From Verrucomicrobiaceae bacterium UBA2429 (GTDB taxonomy: Bacteria > Verrucomicrobiota > Verrucomicrobiia > Verrucomicrobiales > Verrucomicrobiaceae): 22,742 bases of DNA. This document shows positions 14,920 to 22,254 of this stretch, in pieces (position 1 is the stretch's first letter; the number at the start of each line of letters is the position of its first letter). The stretch spans positions 12,778-35,519 of the forward strand of contig DDQZ01000040.1 of assembly GCA_002343505.1 (NCBI GenBank). Reading direction: 5' to 3'. The position numbers and the translations under genes were made by a program. Below the pieces are notes generated by a model. The model worked only from the letters and a program-made list of their open reading frames with translations, did no database searches and was not told where the DNA came from.

Positions 14920-16264
14920 GAGCGCGGTTTTTCAGGCATTGTTTAAAAATGGCACCGCGCCGGATGACACGTTCCGCGGAATAAACCCCGCTCATCAATT
15001 CCCGAAAGCCCGATCTCAATGCGTCCACAGTCATTCGGGAGGGTTGAAATGTGACGTCAAACAAAGTGTGATGCCGCCAGCCCGCCTCCGGCAGCAGGCG
15101 GCCCTCGGACTCAAGCCTCCGGCGCAGGCTGGTGCCTGGAAAGGCGGTCAGCAGCGTGATCTGAACCTCGGCCAGATCCAGCATGTCAATGAAGTCGAGC
15201 GTGCGCTGGAAAATGTCCGGTCCATCGGTGTCAAAACCCAGCACAAAGCAGCCGTTCACCGAGATGCCGTGATCCTGGATGACGCGAACGCGCTCGCGGT
15301 AGGAGGCATGGCGCGCTGATTTCCAGTCGCGCGTGTCCAATCCGCGCATCGCCTCCTGCGCGGCCGATTCCAGACCGATGAGCACCTGGGCGCAGCCCGA
15401 TTTTGCCAGCAGGCGCAAAAGCTCGCGGTCATCCGCGAGGGAAATGTCACTCTCGGTAAACCAGCGCACCGGATGCGCCGCAAGCAGGCAGGCCAGCTCT
15501 CTCGACCATTTTTTGTCCACAAAAGTGTTGTCATCGGCAAGCTCGACAAAAGGGCGGGGCCAAAGGGCCAGGATGGCGTCCATCTCGCGCCCGATCTGCG
15601 CGATGCTCTTCCTCCTCCACGGGCTGATGGTGCGCGAAGCCGCGCAAAACTCGCAGTGCAGCGGGCAGCCTCGCGTCGTTTGCAGGGGAATCCGGTTGTA
15701 GCGGTTGATGTCCAGCAGGTCATACCGTGGCGTCGGCTGTGGAAAGCCAAAATGCGCGTCCCCCGCGACCTTGGAGGCATCATAAAACGCCCGCCAGTCC
15801 TGGTGCTCGATGCCGGCGATGATCTCACCCCAGACCATCTCCCCCTCGCCTTTGACAACGATGTCCGCATGGCCCGCCGCCTCTTCCGGCATGGCGCTGA
15901 CATGAAGTCCGCCCATGATGACCAGCACCCTGAGGGCGCGCAGATCGTCCGCCAGTCGGTAAGCCTCCTCGATACGAGCGGTCAGGGACGAGATGGCGAC
16001 AACGGTGAACTCCTCCTCCGCGATGCGGCGCGCGGCATCTTCGGGCATTTCGTCATATTCCCGGTAAACTGTCTCCCAGGAGCCTGGTGTGCGGGCTGCG
16101 AGCGTCAGCAGGCCGAGACTGGGCAGCGACGCAATGACGCGACTGCGTTCCACGAAACCGGGCAGAGTCAGCCCAAGGCGCAGAAGTTCCTCGTCGCACA
16201 CACGCACGCCGCTCATGGCGAGCAGCAAAAGTCTTGGCTGTGGCCTGGAGTTGACGGGATTCAT
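14912..16264 (-). CDS. B12-binding domain radical SAM protein
   Basis: A 450-residue protein. Residues about 40-150 resemble the cobalamin-binding domain (PSLGLLTLAA, VVAISSLTARIEEAYRLADDLR, VIMGGLHVSAMPEEAAGHADIVVKGEGE), as found at the N-terminus of class B radical SAM enzymes. The [4Fe-4S] cluster motif CxxxCxxC is at C200, C204 and C207 within TTRGCPLHCEFC, followed by the usual barrel segments VELADDNTFVDKKW, LIGLESA, GCFVLGFDTDG and LLTAFPGTSL. Such enzymes typically methylate or rearrange unactivated carbons in lipids, cofactors or natural products; the substrate is unknown. It has no other biosynthetic partner nearby, only the overlapping membrane protein gene. Between it and the upstream ppc gene lie 142 bases. 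Confidence 0.9.
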   Translation of the reverse strand: MNPVNSRPQPRLLLLAMSGVRVCDEELLRLGLTLPGFVERSRVIASLPSLGLLTLAARTPGSWETVYREYDEMPEDAARRIAEEEFTVVAISSLTARIEEAYRLADDLRALRVLVIMGGLHVSAMPEEAAGHADIVVKGEGEMVWGEIIAGIEHQDWRAFYDASKVAGDAHFGFPQPTPRYDLLDINRYNRIPLQTTRGCPLHCEFCAASRTISPWRRKSIAQIGREMDAILALWPRPFVELADDNTFVDKKWSRELACLLAAHPVRWFTESDISLADDRELLRLLAKSGCAQVLIGLESAAQEAMRGLDTRDWKSARHASYRERVRVIQDHGISVNGCFVLGFDTDGPDIFQRTLDFIDMLDLAEVQITLLTAFPGTSLRRRLESEGRLLPEAGWRHHTLFDVTFQPSRMTVDALRSGFRELMSGVYSAERVIRRGAIFKQCLKNRAHE

Positions 16265-16348
16265 TTGGAAAAGCGGTCAGACCTTGCGCCGGCAAAGTTG
16301 CAGGCCGGCCATGCTGACGGTGGCTGGAATTTCCACAAGCACCAGCGG

Positions 16349-16370
16349 AGCTTGCATCTTTCAGCAAGCT
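16349..16370 (-). repeat. Hairpin in the ppc to radical SAM intergenic region
   Basis: AGCTTGC at 16349-16355 pairs perfectly with GCAAGCT at 16364-16370 around an eight-base loop. It lies 37 bases after the ppc stop on the minus strand. No T-run follows on either strand, so it is not a canonical terminator. Nothing else stands out in 16265-16406. Confidence 0.35.
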
Positions 16371-16406
16371 GCACGCCCTGGAGGAGCGCCCCGGTGATGG
16401 CGCGCC

Positions 16407-19139
16407 TCACCCCGTCGTCCGCAGGCCGGAGGCCAGGGCGTTGATGGAAATGAGCAGGTCTGGAAGCATGGCCTCGGCGTCACCGGCGCGCCCTGCCTCC
16501 TGGTGCGCGCGCCATTCGCGCAGGAGGGTGATCTGCTGCGCGTGCAGCACGGCCAGCGGCTCCTCGCGGATTTCCAGCGTGTAGGCCAGACGCGGGCGGC
16601 GCTGCCGGAAAGTGCCTTGGAAAAGCTCCTCCAGCATCAGCCGCGTGCGCTGGTGCTCGGCGAGAATCATGTCGAGAAAATGCGCGCGCACCGTGCCGTC
16701 CGGGACGAGGGCGGCATAGTCGCGCATCAGGCTCTCATTGGCGCTGACGAGGGAGCTTTCGATGTTGGTCAGCACATAGCGCAGGAAGGGGGAGCGGCGC
16801 AGTTCCGCGGCCAGGGTGTCCCACGCGGCGCTGTCCTCGGTGCGCAGCTTGTCCAATGCCGCGCCGGTGCCGAACCAGCCCGGCAGGTAGAAGCGCGACT
16901 GCGTCCATGAGAAGACCCACGGGATGGCGCGCAGGTCGTCCAGCGTGGCCTGGCCGGTGCGGCGGGAGGGGCGCGAGCCGATGCGCGAGTGCTCCAGCGC
17001 GTCTATCGGCGTGGCGCGCCGGTAAAAGCGCATGAAGTCCGGCGCGTGCAGCAGGGCGCGGTAGGCGTCCCGGCTCCACAGGGCCAGCCGGTCCATGAGC
17101 GGCGCGATGTCCGCCTCCCGACGGCCGCGCCCGTGCAGGTGGCGCGCGGCGGTGGCGGCGGCGGAGGCCATGAGCAGCTCCGTGTTATAGACGGCGGAGT
17201 TCAGGTGGGCGTATTTTTGCGCGATGGTCTCCCCCTGCTCGGTCATGCGCATCACACCGCTCAGGGAACCCTGCGGCAGCGCCTCCATGAACCAGTGCGT
17301 GGGCCCCGCGCCGCGCCCCACGGTGCCGCCGCGCCCGTGGAAAAACACCGGCCTCACCGCGTGCTCCGCGCAGGTGGCGGAGAGCGCGGCCTGGGCGCGG
17401 TGCAGCGCCCATTGGCTGGCCAGGATGCCGCAGTCCTTGTTCGAGTCCGAGTAGCCGACCATCATCTGGAAGGTGGCGTCCTTTTCCGGCAGGCTGCGGC
17501 GCGTGACCGGATGGCGCAGGAACTCCTCCACAATGCCCGGCCCGGCCTCCAGGTCGGCCATCGTTTCAAAAAGCGGCGTCACTGGCAGCGGGCAGGCCAG
17601 GCCCTCGCTCGTCCACCGCGCCAGGCCAGCCTCGCGCGCCAGCAGATAGACTGTGAGCAGGTCCTCCACGTTGCGTGTCATGGAAACGATCAAGGCGCCC
17701 AGCCCGTCCGTGCCGTGGCTGGCGATGTGCGCGGCGATGACGCGGTGGCAGGCCAGCACGGTGTCCGCCTCCGGCCCGGCGGAGACGCCCGGTGCCAGGA
17801 AAGGACGCGGAGAGAGCAGCTCGCGCTCCAGCAAGGCGCGCTTCTCCTCCAGCGGGCACTCCGCAAGCGGCCTGCCATTGAGCAGGCCCGCGGCGCGCAG
17901 GAGCTGCTCCAGCGCCTTTTCGTGAAAGGCCGAGTTCTGCCGCACATCAAGCACCGCCGAGTGGAAGCCGAAAGCCGTAAGCTGGCGCTGGAAGGGCACG
18001 ATGAACTCCCGCACAAGACCATCCGCCCCAACCCCTGACAACGCTGCCGCATACACCTCCAGGTCCGCTTTGAGCTGATCCACGCGCTCATAGCCGCCGG
18101 GAGCGCCCTGCTTCATCGCCAGCAGGACTTTGGCGCGCATGAGGTAGGCCGCCGCGCGCCACGGCTCCTCGCGGTTGCGCTCCAGAATGTAGTCCACATC
18201 AGCCCCGCCCGGCAGGCCGCCGGCCAGGCGCTGGATCAATTCATCCAGGATTGCCGGGGGGTTTTGAAAGAGCGAGCTCAACGGGCTGTGGTAGGCCAGC
18301 TTTTCCAGCGAGCGCCGGTGGATGCGCAGCGCGTTGTGGCGCAAGGAGCGCAGGGACTTTTCCGTGACTTCGGCGGTGACAAACGGATGCCCGTCACGGT
18401 CGCCGCCGATCCAGGTGCCGAAGCGGATGAGCGGCGGCAGCGCGTCCACCGCGGCGGGGTCGAAGCCGGCGGCGGCCCAGGCCTCGCGCAGGTGGGTGTG
18501 CGCGCGGGCCAGCGCCTCGGGGAAGACCTCGCGCAGGTAGTGCATGGCGTTTTCCAGCTCCGCCTCGATGCTCGGGCGGGTGACGTGGATCTCCCCGGTG
18601 CGCCAGAGGTTCTCCAGGTGGATTTCCAGCGTCGTCCTCATGCGCTCCTGCTCGCGCGGCGTGTAGGCCGAGTTCCCGTGCCGGTTCATCAGCGCGTATA
18701 TCTCCCTGTGAAGTTCGCGCGCGGTGTCGCGCTTGGCCTCGGTCGGGTGGGCCGTGAGCACCGGCTCCACGCGCACCTCCCGCAGGGCCGCCAGGATGGC
18801 CGCCTCGTCCAGCCCGGCGGAGCGCAGCGCGCGCAGATTGTCCGGCCACAGGCCCTTCTCCGCCTGCGGGCCGTGGTCCTTTTCCCGCAGCCTGCGCACC
18901 TGCGCCGCCGCGCGCTCCTCCACGATGTTCAGCATTTGGAAGGCGATGGACCACGCCTGGCCCAGCGCGCGGTCCGGCGCCGCGTCCGCCTCCCCGCACT
19001 GCCCCGCCCACGGCAGGCGCGAGGCCAGGCCGGGGTTTCCCAGCCGGCGCAGCACATTGGCAAAGGCGTCCATGATGAAACGGAGTTCATCCTCAAGAAA
19101 TCGGAAGCCATGCTCCCGCAGCGGTTCGGTTGGCGTCAT
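16407..19139 (-). CDS. ppc: Phosphoenolpyruvate carboxylase
   Basis: A 910-residue PEP carboxylase, which makes oxaloacetate from PEP and bicarbonate to replenish the TCA cycle. The catalytic His lies in VLTAHPTEAKR (H131), with FGTWIGGDRDGHP at 240-252, VGYSDSNKDCGILASQW at 561-577 and FFHGRGGTVGRGAGPTH at 599-615; all main active-site loops are intact. The sequence ends ...LASGLRTTG, with the conserved final Gly. Residues aligned with the E. coli aspartate-inhibitor site (K773, R832, N881) appear changed to Ser, Leu and Thr, so allosteric control may differ. It is a single gene; the upstream side is divergent from the lipoprotein, across 277 bases. Length and motifs fit the family. Confidence 0.97.
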   Translation of the reverse strand: MTPTEPLREHGFRFLEDELRFIMDAFANVLRRLGNPGLASRLPWAGQCGEADAAPDRALGQAWSIAFQMLNIVEERAAAQVRRLREKDHGPQAEKGLWPDNLRALRSAGLDEAAILAALREVRVEPVLTAHPTEAKRDTARELHREIYALMNRHGNSAYTPREQERMRTTLEIHLENLWRTGEIHVTRPSIEAELENAMHYLREVFPEALARAHTHLREAWAAAGFDPAAVDALPPLIRFGTWIGGDRDGHPFVTAEVTEKSLRSLRHNALRIHRRSLEKLAYHSPLSSLFQNPPAILDELIQRLAGGLPGGADVDYILERNREEPWRAAAYLMRAKVLLAMKQGAPGGYERVDQLKADLEVYAAALSGVGADGLVREFIVPFQRQLTAFGFHSAVLDVRQNSAFHEKALEQLLRAAGLLNGRPLAECPLEEKRALLERELLSPRPFLAPGVSAGPEADTVLACHRVIAAHIASHGTDGLGALIVSMTRNVEDLLTVYLLAREAGLARWTSEGLACPLPVTPLFETMADLEAGPGIVEEFLRHPVTRRSLPEKDATFQMMVGYSDSNKDCGILASQWALHRAQAALSATCAEHAVRPVFFHGRGGTVGRGAGPTHWFMEALPQGSLSGVMRMTEQGETIAQKYAHLNSAVYNTELLMASAAATAARHLHGRGRREADIAPLMDRLALWSRDAYRALLHAPDFMRFYRRATPIDALEHSRIGSRPSRRTGQATLDDLRAIPWVFSWTQSRFYLPGWFGTGAALDKLRTEDSAAWDTLAAELRRSPFLRYVLTNIESSLVSANESLMRDYAALVPDGTVRAHFLDMILAEHQRTRLMLEELFQGTFRQRRPRLAYTLEIREEPLAVLHAQQITLLREWRAHQEAGRAGDAEAMLPDLLISINALASGLRTTG

Positions 19140-19279
19140 ATCCCCGCCTAGATAAGCAGGAATGATGCCCGCGCGAGCGAATCGCCGCCGCCAGCCCCCG
19201 GCAATCTTTCGGCAACCCGCGCCGGGCAGGCAGTCCGGCGCGCGCCAGCCGCCCCACCCTGCAGCGGCGGAATGCAGCT

Positions 19280-19301
19280 TCCAGCCAAGTATTCGGCTGG
19301 A
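19280..19301. repeat. Inverted repeat in the ppc/lipoprotein divergent region
   Basis: TCCAGCC at 19280-19286 pairs perfectly with GGCTGGA at 19295-19301 around eight bases. It sits mid-way in the 277-base region 19140-19416 between the divergent ppc and lipoprotein genes. No T-run follows. It may be an operator or leader structure; apart from this and the promoter at 19371 I see nothing in the region. Confidence 0.3.
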
Positions 19302-19370
19302 GGACCGAGCGGGGGATGTCCGTTTATTTTTCCAAGGACGGATGGAATTGATCAGCGGCCGGGTTTTGTG

Positions 19371-19400
19371 TTGACGGCATTCGGGGTCTGTTCTTAGCCT
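19371..19400 (+). promoter_or_regulatory. Candidate promoter of the lipoprotein gene
   Basis: TTGACG at 19371-19376 and TAGCCT at 19395-19400 are 18 bases apart. The -35 box is five of six to the sigma-70 consensus. Transcription near 19407 would leave a leader of about ten bases. It follows the pattern seen before the AAA ATPase and SRP RNA. Confidence 0.42.
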
Positions 19401-19416
19401 TTCGGTCCTGTCTCAT

Positions 19417-19962
19417 ATGAAAACTATCCTTCATCTCCTTCTCACCGTGTCCGCCGTCTGCCTTGCCTCCTGCGGCACAGTGGCGCCTGTGAATTCCAAA
19501 ACGGGGGGATCGGCAGCCGCCGTTGCCGGGGGCAGGTCGTTCAACCGCGTGCTGGTCAAAGACTTCCGCAATGCGGCGGACCCCGGCAACCCGGCCGCCA
19601 ATGCCGCGGGACAGATCCTGGCGAACAAAATTCAATCCGAAATCCTGCGGCTCAAGCCTGCGGCCAATGTGGCCAGGAGCGGTGACGCCGATGCCGGCAC
19701 CGTGGTCATCGGGGGGGAGATCACGCGTTTCACGGAGGGCAACGCCGCGCTGCGCCTTTTTGTCGGCATGGGCGCGGGCAGCAGTTACTTTGACGCCAAC
19801 ATCCGCGTCAGCGACTCGACCGGGAAAGTCATCACCACGCTCGTTGCGGATAAAAACAGCTGGGGTCTGGGTGGAAGCCTGGCTGCGGGCCAGACGGTGG
19901 AAACTTTCATGACCGAAGCCGCGCGCAAGACTGCCGCGGAAGTCGCGCCCCTGCTGAAGTGA
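19417..19962 (+). CDS. Small lipoprotein, DUF4410-like
   Basis: A 181-residue exported protein. The signal peptide MKTILHLLLTVSAVCLASC ends in a clean lipobox L-A-S-C with the acylated Cys at 19, so it is predicted to be a lipoprotein. The mature part (FNRVLVKDFRN, ILANKIQSEILRL, TVVIGGEITRFTEGNAALRLFVGMGAGSS, FDANIRVSDS) resembles DUF4410 proteins, which combine a GNA-like surface fold with a glycine-rich stretch; their role is unknown. Start chosen at the ATG directly before the signal peptide, just after a candidate promoter. It is transcribed alone or with rpe, 127 bases downstream. The family assignment rests on pattern memory. Confidence 0.75.
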   Translation: MKTILHLLLTVSAVCLASCGTVAPVNSKTGGSAAAVAGGRSFNRVLVKDFRNAADPGNPAANAAGQILANKIQSEILRLKPAANVARSGDADAGTVVIGGEITRFTEGNAALRLFVGMGAGSSYFDANIRVSDSTGKVITTLVADKNSWGLGGSLAAGQTVETFMTEAARKTAAEVAPLLK

Positions 19963-20042
19963 CAGGCCGGCGCTGCCAGATTGAGGGTGAAATCCGCGTC
20001 CACCCGGAATGTTTTGGGCCGCGAGTGTTTCGAAATGAACCG

Positions 20043-20072
20043 GCGCCCCGCTCTTGCATGGGGGCGGGGCGC
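20043..20072 (+). repeat. GC-rich hairpin in the rpe leader
   Basis: GCGCCCCGC at 20043-20051 pairs perfectly with GCGGGGCGC at 20064-20072, and three further pairs (two wobble) extend inward. It ends 17 bases before the rpe start codon. No T-run follows, so it is not a canonical terminator; it may shield the rpe start or end the lipoprotein transcript by another route. Confidence 0.4.
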
Positions 20073-20089
20073 GTGCTTGATGGCCTGTC

Positions 20090-20764
20090 ATGACCCATGA
20101 GACACCCCTGATCCTCCCCTCGCTGCTCGCCGCCGACTGGTCGCGGATAGGCGCCGAAGTCGGGCGAGCGGAAAGCGCCGGCGCGCGCTGGCTGCATCTG
20201 GATGTGATGGACGGGGCCTTTGTGGACAACATCTCCTTCGGGCCGCAAATGGTGCGGACGGTGCGCGGGCTGACGGGCATGTACTTGGATGTGCATCTGA
20301 TGATCCACCGCGCGGATCATTATCTGGAGCGGTTTTTGCAGGCCGGCGCGGACAACATCACGATCCACGCCGAGGCGCGCTACGAGACCTCTGTGGCCGA
20401 GACGCTGCGGCGCATCCGCGCGGCGGGCAGGCACTGCGGGCTGGCCCTGCACCCGGACACGCCATTCGAGGCGGCGCTGCCGTTCATCGCGGAAATAGAC
20501 CTGCTGCTGGTGATGACGGTGGTGCCGGGTTTCGGCGGGCAGCCATTCATGGAAAAGGAGACGATGCCGAAGCTGGCGCAGGCGCGCGATCACCGGGCCG
20601 CTCATGGATTGAGCTATCATCTTGAGGTGGACGGCGGCATTTATGCGCACACCGCGCCGGTGGCGAAGGCGCACGGGGCGAACTTGTTTGTCTGCGGCAC
20701 CTCGTTTTTCGGCCCGGCGGACGCGGGCGCGGCGATGGCGGAGCTGGCGGGCTCGGTGGCGTGA
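20090..20764 (+). CDS. rpe: Ribulose-phosphate 3-epimerase
   Basis: A 224-residue TIM-barrel enzyme that interconverts ribulose 5-phosphate and xylulose 5-phosphate in the pentose phosphate pathway. The metal-binding and catalytic residues are present: H36 and D38 in HLDVMDGAFVDNISFG, H69 in LDVHLMI and D181 in LEVDGGIY. The phosphate-binding loop VMTVVPGFGGQPF lies at 141-153, and the start ILPSLLAADW is typical. Length matches the family. The ATG at 20090 is the natural start. Upstream lies a GC-rich hairpin; downstream, the PaaK-like ligase begins about 70 bases later. No other pentose phosphate gene is in the window. Confidence 0.97.
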   Translation: MTHETPLILPSLLAADWSRIGAEVGRAESAGARWLHLDVMDGAFVDNISFGPQMVRTVRGLTGMYLDVHLMIHRADHYLERFLQAGADNITIHAEARYETSVAETLRRIRAAGRHCGLALHPDTPFEAALPFIAEIDLLLVMTVVPGFGGQPFMEKETMPKLAQARDHRAAHGLSYHLEVDGGIYAHTAPVAKAHGANLFVCGTSFFGPADAGAAMAELAGSVA

Positions 20765-20834
20765 CCGGCGCGGGACGGCGCGTTGCCGCGCAAACAGGGT
20801 TGACCCCGCTGGCGCGCTCGCCAAGTCTGGCCAT

Positions 20835-22109
20835 GTGCCGCATGAATCCGCCCTGATAGACCGTGCGCGCTTGCGTTCCAACCAATGGCGCAAGCTGCGC
20901 GGCCTGCTGATGCACCTGGCGACGACGGAGGGCTTTTACGCGCGCAAATTCCGGGAGGCGGGCGTGCGCGTGACCTCGATGGGGCGGCTGGAGGAGTTTG
21001 TGGCGCAGACACCTTTCACCACGAAGGAGGAGCTGCTGGCGGACCGGCTGGAGCATCCGCCCTTCGGCACGAATCTGACGCGGCATCCGGCGCAGTACAC
21101 GCGCTTCTGCCAGACCAGCGGCACCAGCAGCGGCCAGCCGATGGCCTGGCTGGACACGCCGGAAAGCTGGGAGGCCATGCTGGAATGCTGGCGCAGGGTC
21201 TATGAGGCGGCGGGGCTGGCGAAGGGCAGGGACCGCATTTTCTTCGCTTTCTCGTTCGGACCTTTCCTTGGCTTCTGGACGGCGTTCGAGGCGGCGGCGC
21301 GGGATTACCTGGCGCTGCCGGGCGGCGGGCTTTCCAGCCAGGCGCGGCTGGAGATGATGGCCCGCTACGGCGCCACGGTGCTGTGCTGCACGCCGACCTA
21401 CGCCTTGCGCCTCGGCGAGATGATCGGCGAGGCCAGCGGCGTGGAGCGCATGGCGCTGCGCGTGACGAAAATCATCGTGGCCGGCGAGCCGGGCGGCAGC
21501 ATTCCGGAGGTGCGCGCGCGCATCGAAAAGCTGTGGGATGCGTCCGTGCATGACCACCACGGCATGACGGAGGTGGGGCCTGTGACTTTTGAGTCGGCTG
21601 ATCTGCCGCTGTGCCTGCAGGTGATCGAGGACGCTTATCTGGCGGAGATCATTGACCCGGCGACGGGGCGGGAGGTGGAGGAGGGGACGCAGGGGGAGCT
21701 GGTGCTGAGCACGCTGGACCGCGCGGCCTGCCCGCTGCTGCGCTACCGCACCGGCGACTGGGTGCGCAAGCGCATGGTCAACAACCGGCTCGTGCTGGAG
21801 GGCGGCGTGCTGGGGCGGCTGGACGAGATGGTGGTGGTGCGCGGGGTGAACATCTACCCCAGCGCGGTGGAGGCGGTGGTGCGGCAGTTCCCGGAGGTGG
21901 CCGAGTTCATGGTGGAGCAGCGCAAAGTGGATGACATGGACGAGATCGAACTGCTGGTGGAGGCGCCCGAGGCGGTGTCGAAGTCCCTGCTTAAACGCCT
22001 GGAGAACAAGCTGCGCGACACTTTCTCCCTGCGCATACCGGCGTCCCTGGCCCTGCCCGGCAGCCTGCCGAGGCATGAATTCAAGGCCAGGCGCTGGCGG
22101 AAGGTGTGA
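20835..22109 (+). CDS. Phenylacetate-CoA ligase family (PaaK-like) AMP-binding protein
   Basis: A protein of 424 residues from the GTG at 20835; the frame is open upstream through rpe, but that part is plainly non-coding. The adenylate-forming motif TSGTSSGQPMAW is at 94-105, then CTPTYALRLGEM, IIVAGEPGGS, HDHHGMTEVGP, LLRYRTGDWV with the ATP-ribose Asp, and GRLDEMVVVRGVNIYPSAVE leading to the small C-terminal domain. It lacks the usual catalytic Lys-rich end but finishes LPRHEFKARRWRKV, where a Lys is available. Such enzymes activate aryl or other carboxylic acids as acyl-AMP and often acyl-CoA; the substrate here is unknown. No paa catabolic genes are nearby, so phenylacetate degradation is not supported by context. 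Confidence 0.85.
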   Translation: MPHESALIDRARLRSNQWRKLRGLLMHLATTEGFYARKFREAGVRVTSMGRLEEFVAQTPFTTKEELLADRLEHPPFGTNLTRHPAQYTRFCQTSGTSSGQPMAWLDTPESWEAMLECWRRVYEAAGLAKGRDRIFFAFSFGPFLGFWTAFEAAARDYLALPGGGLSSQARLEMMARYGATVLCCTPTYALRLGEMIGEASGVERMALRVTKIIVAGEPGGSIPEVRARIEKLWDASVHDHHGMTEVGPVTFESADLPLCLQVIEDAYLAEIIDPATGREVEEGTQGELVLSTLDRAACPLLRYRTGDWVRKRMVNNRLVLEGGVLGRLDEMVVVRGVNIYPSAVEAVVRQFPEVAEFMVEQRKVDDMDEIELLVEAPEAVSKSLLKRLENKLRDTFSLRIPASLALPGSLPRHEFKARRWRKV

Positions 22110-22149
22110 CGGCAGGGCAGGGGGGCTTGAACAAATCTCCCCGGAATCC

Positions 22150-22177
22150 TTGCCGGCAGGCGCGCAGGGCCTAGGGT
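22150..22177 (+). promoter_or_regulatory. Candidate promoter of the MurJ-like gene
   Basis: TTGCCG at 22150-22155 and TAGGGT at 22172-22177 are 16 bases apart, in the 145-base gap after the PaaK-like ligase. Transcription would begin near 22184. It shares the TTGnCn/TAGnnT layout of three other candidates in the window. Confidence 0.35.
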
Positions 22178-22254
22178 ACCGCACTTTGCACAACGGGCGC
22201 GGCTCCATTCTCAGCTCCCTGCGCGCCCTGGCGGGACGGGGCGCGGGTTCGCGC

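Noticed and set aside
20835..22109. Assigning the ligase to phenylacetate degradation
   Set aside because: No paa genes are near and the adenylation motifs do not fix the substrate.
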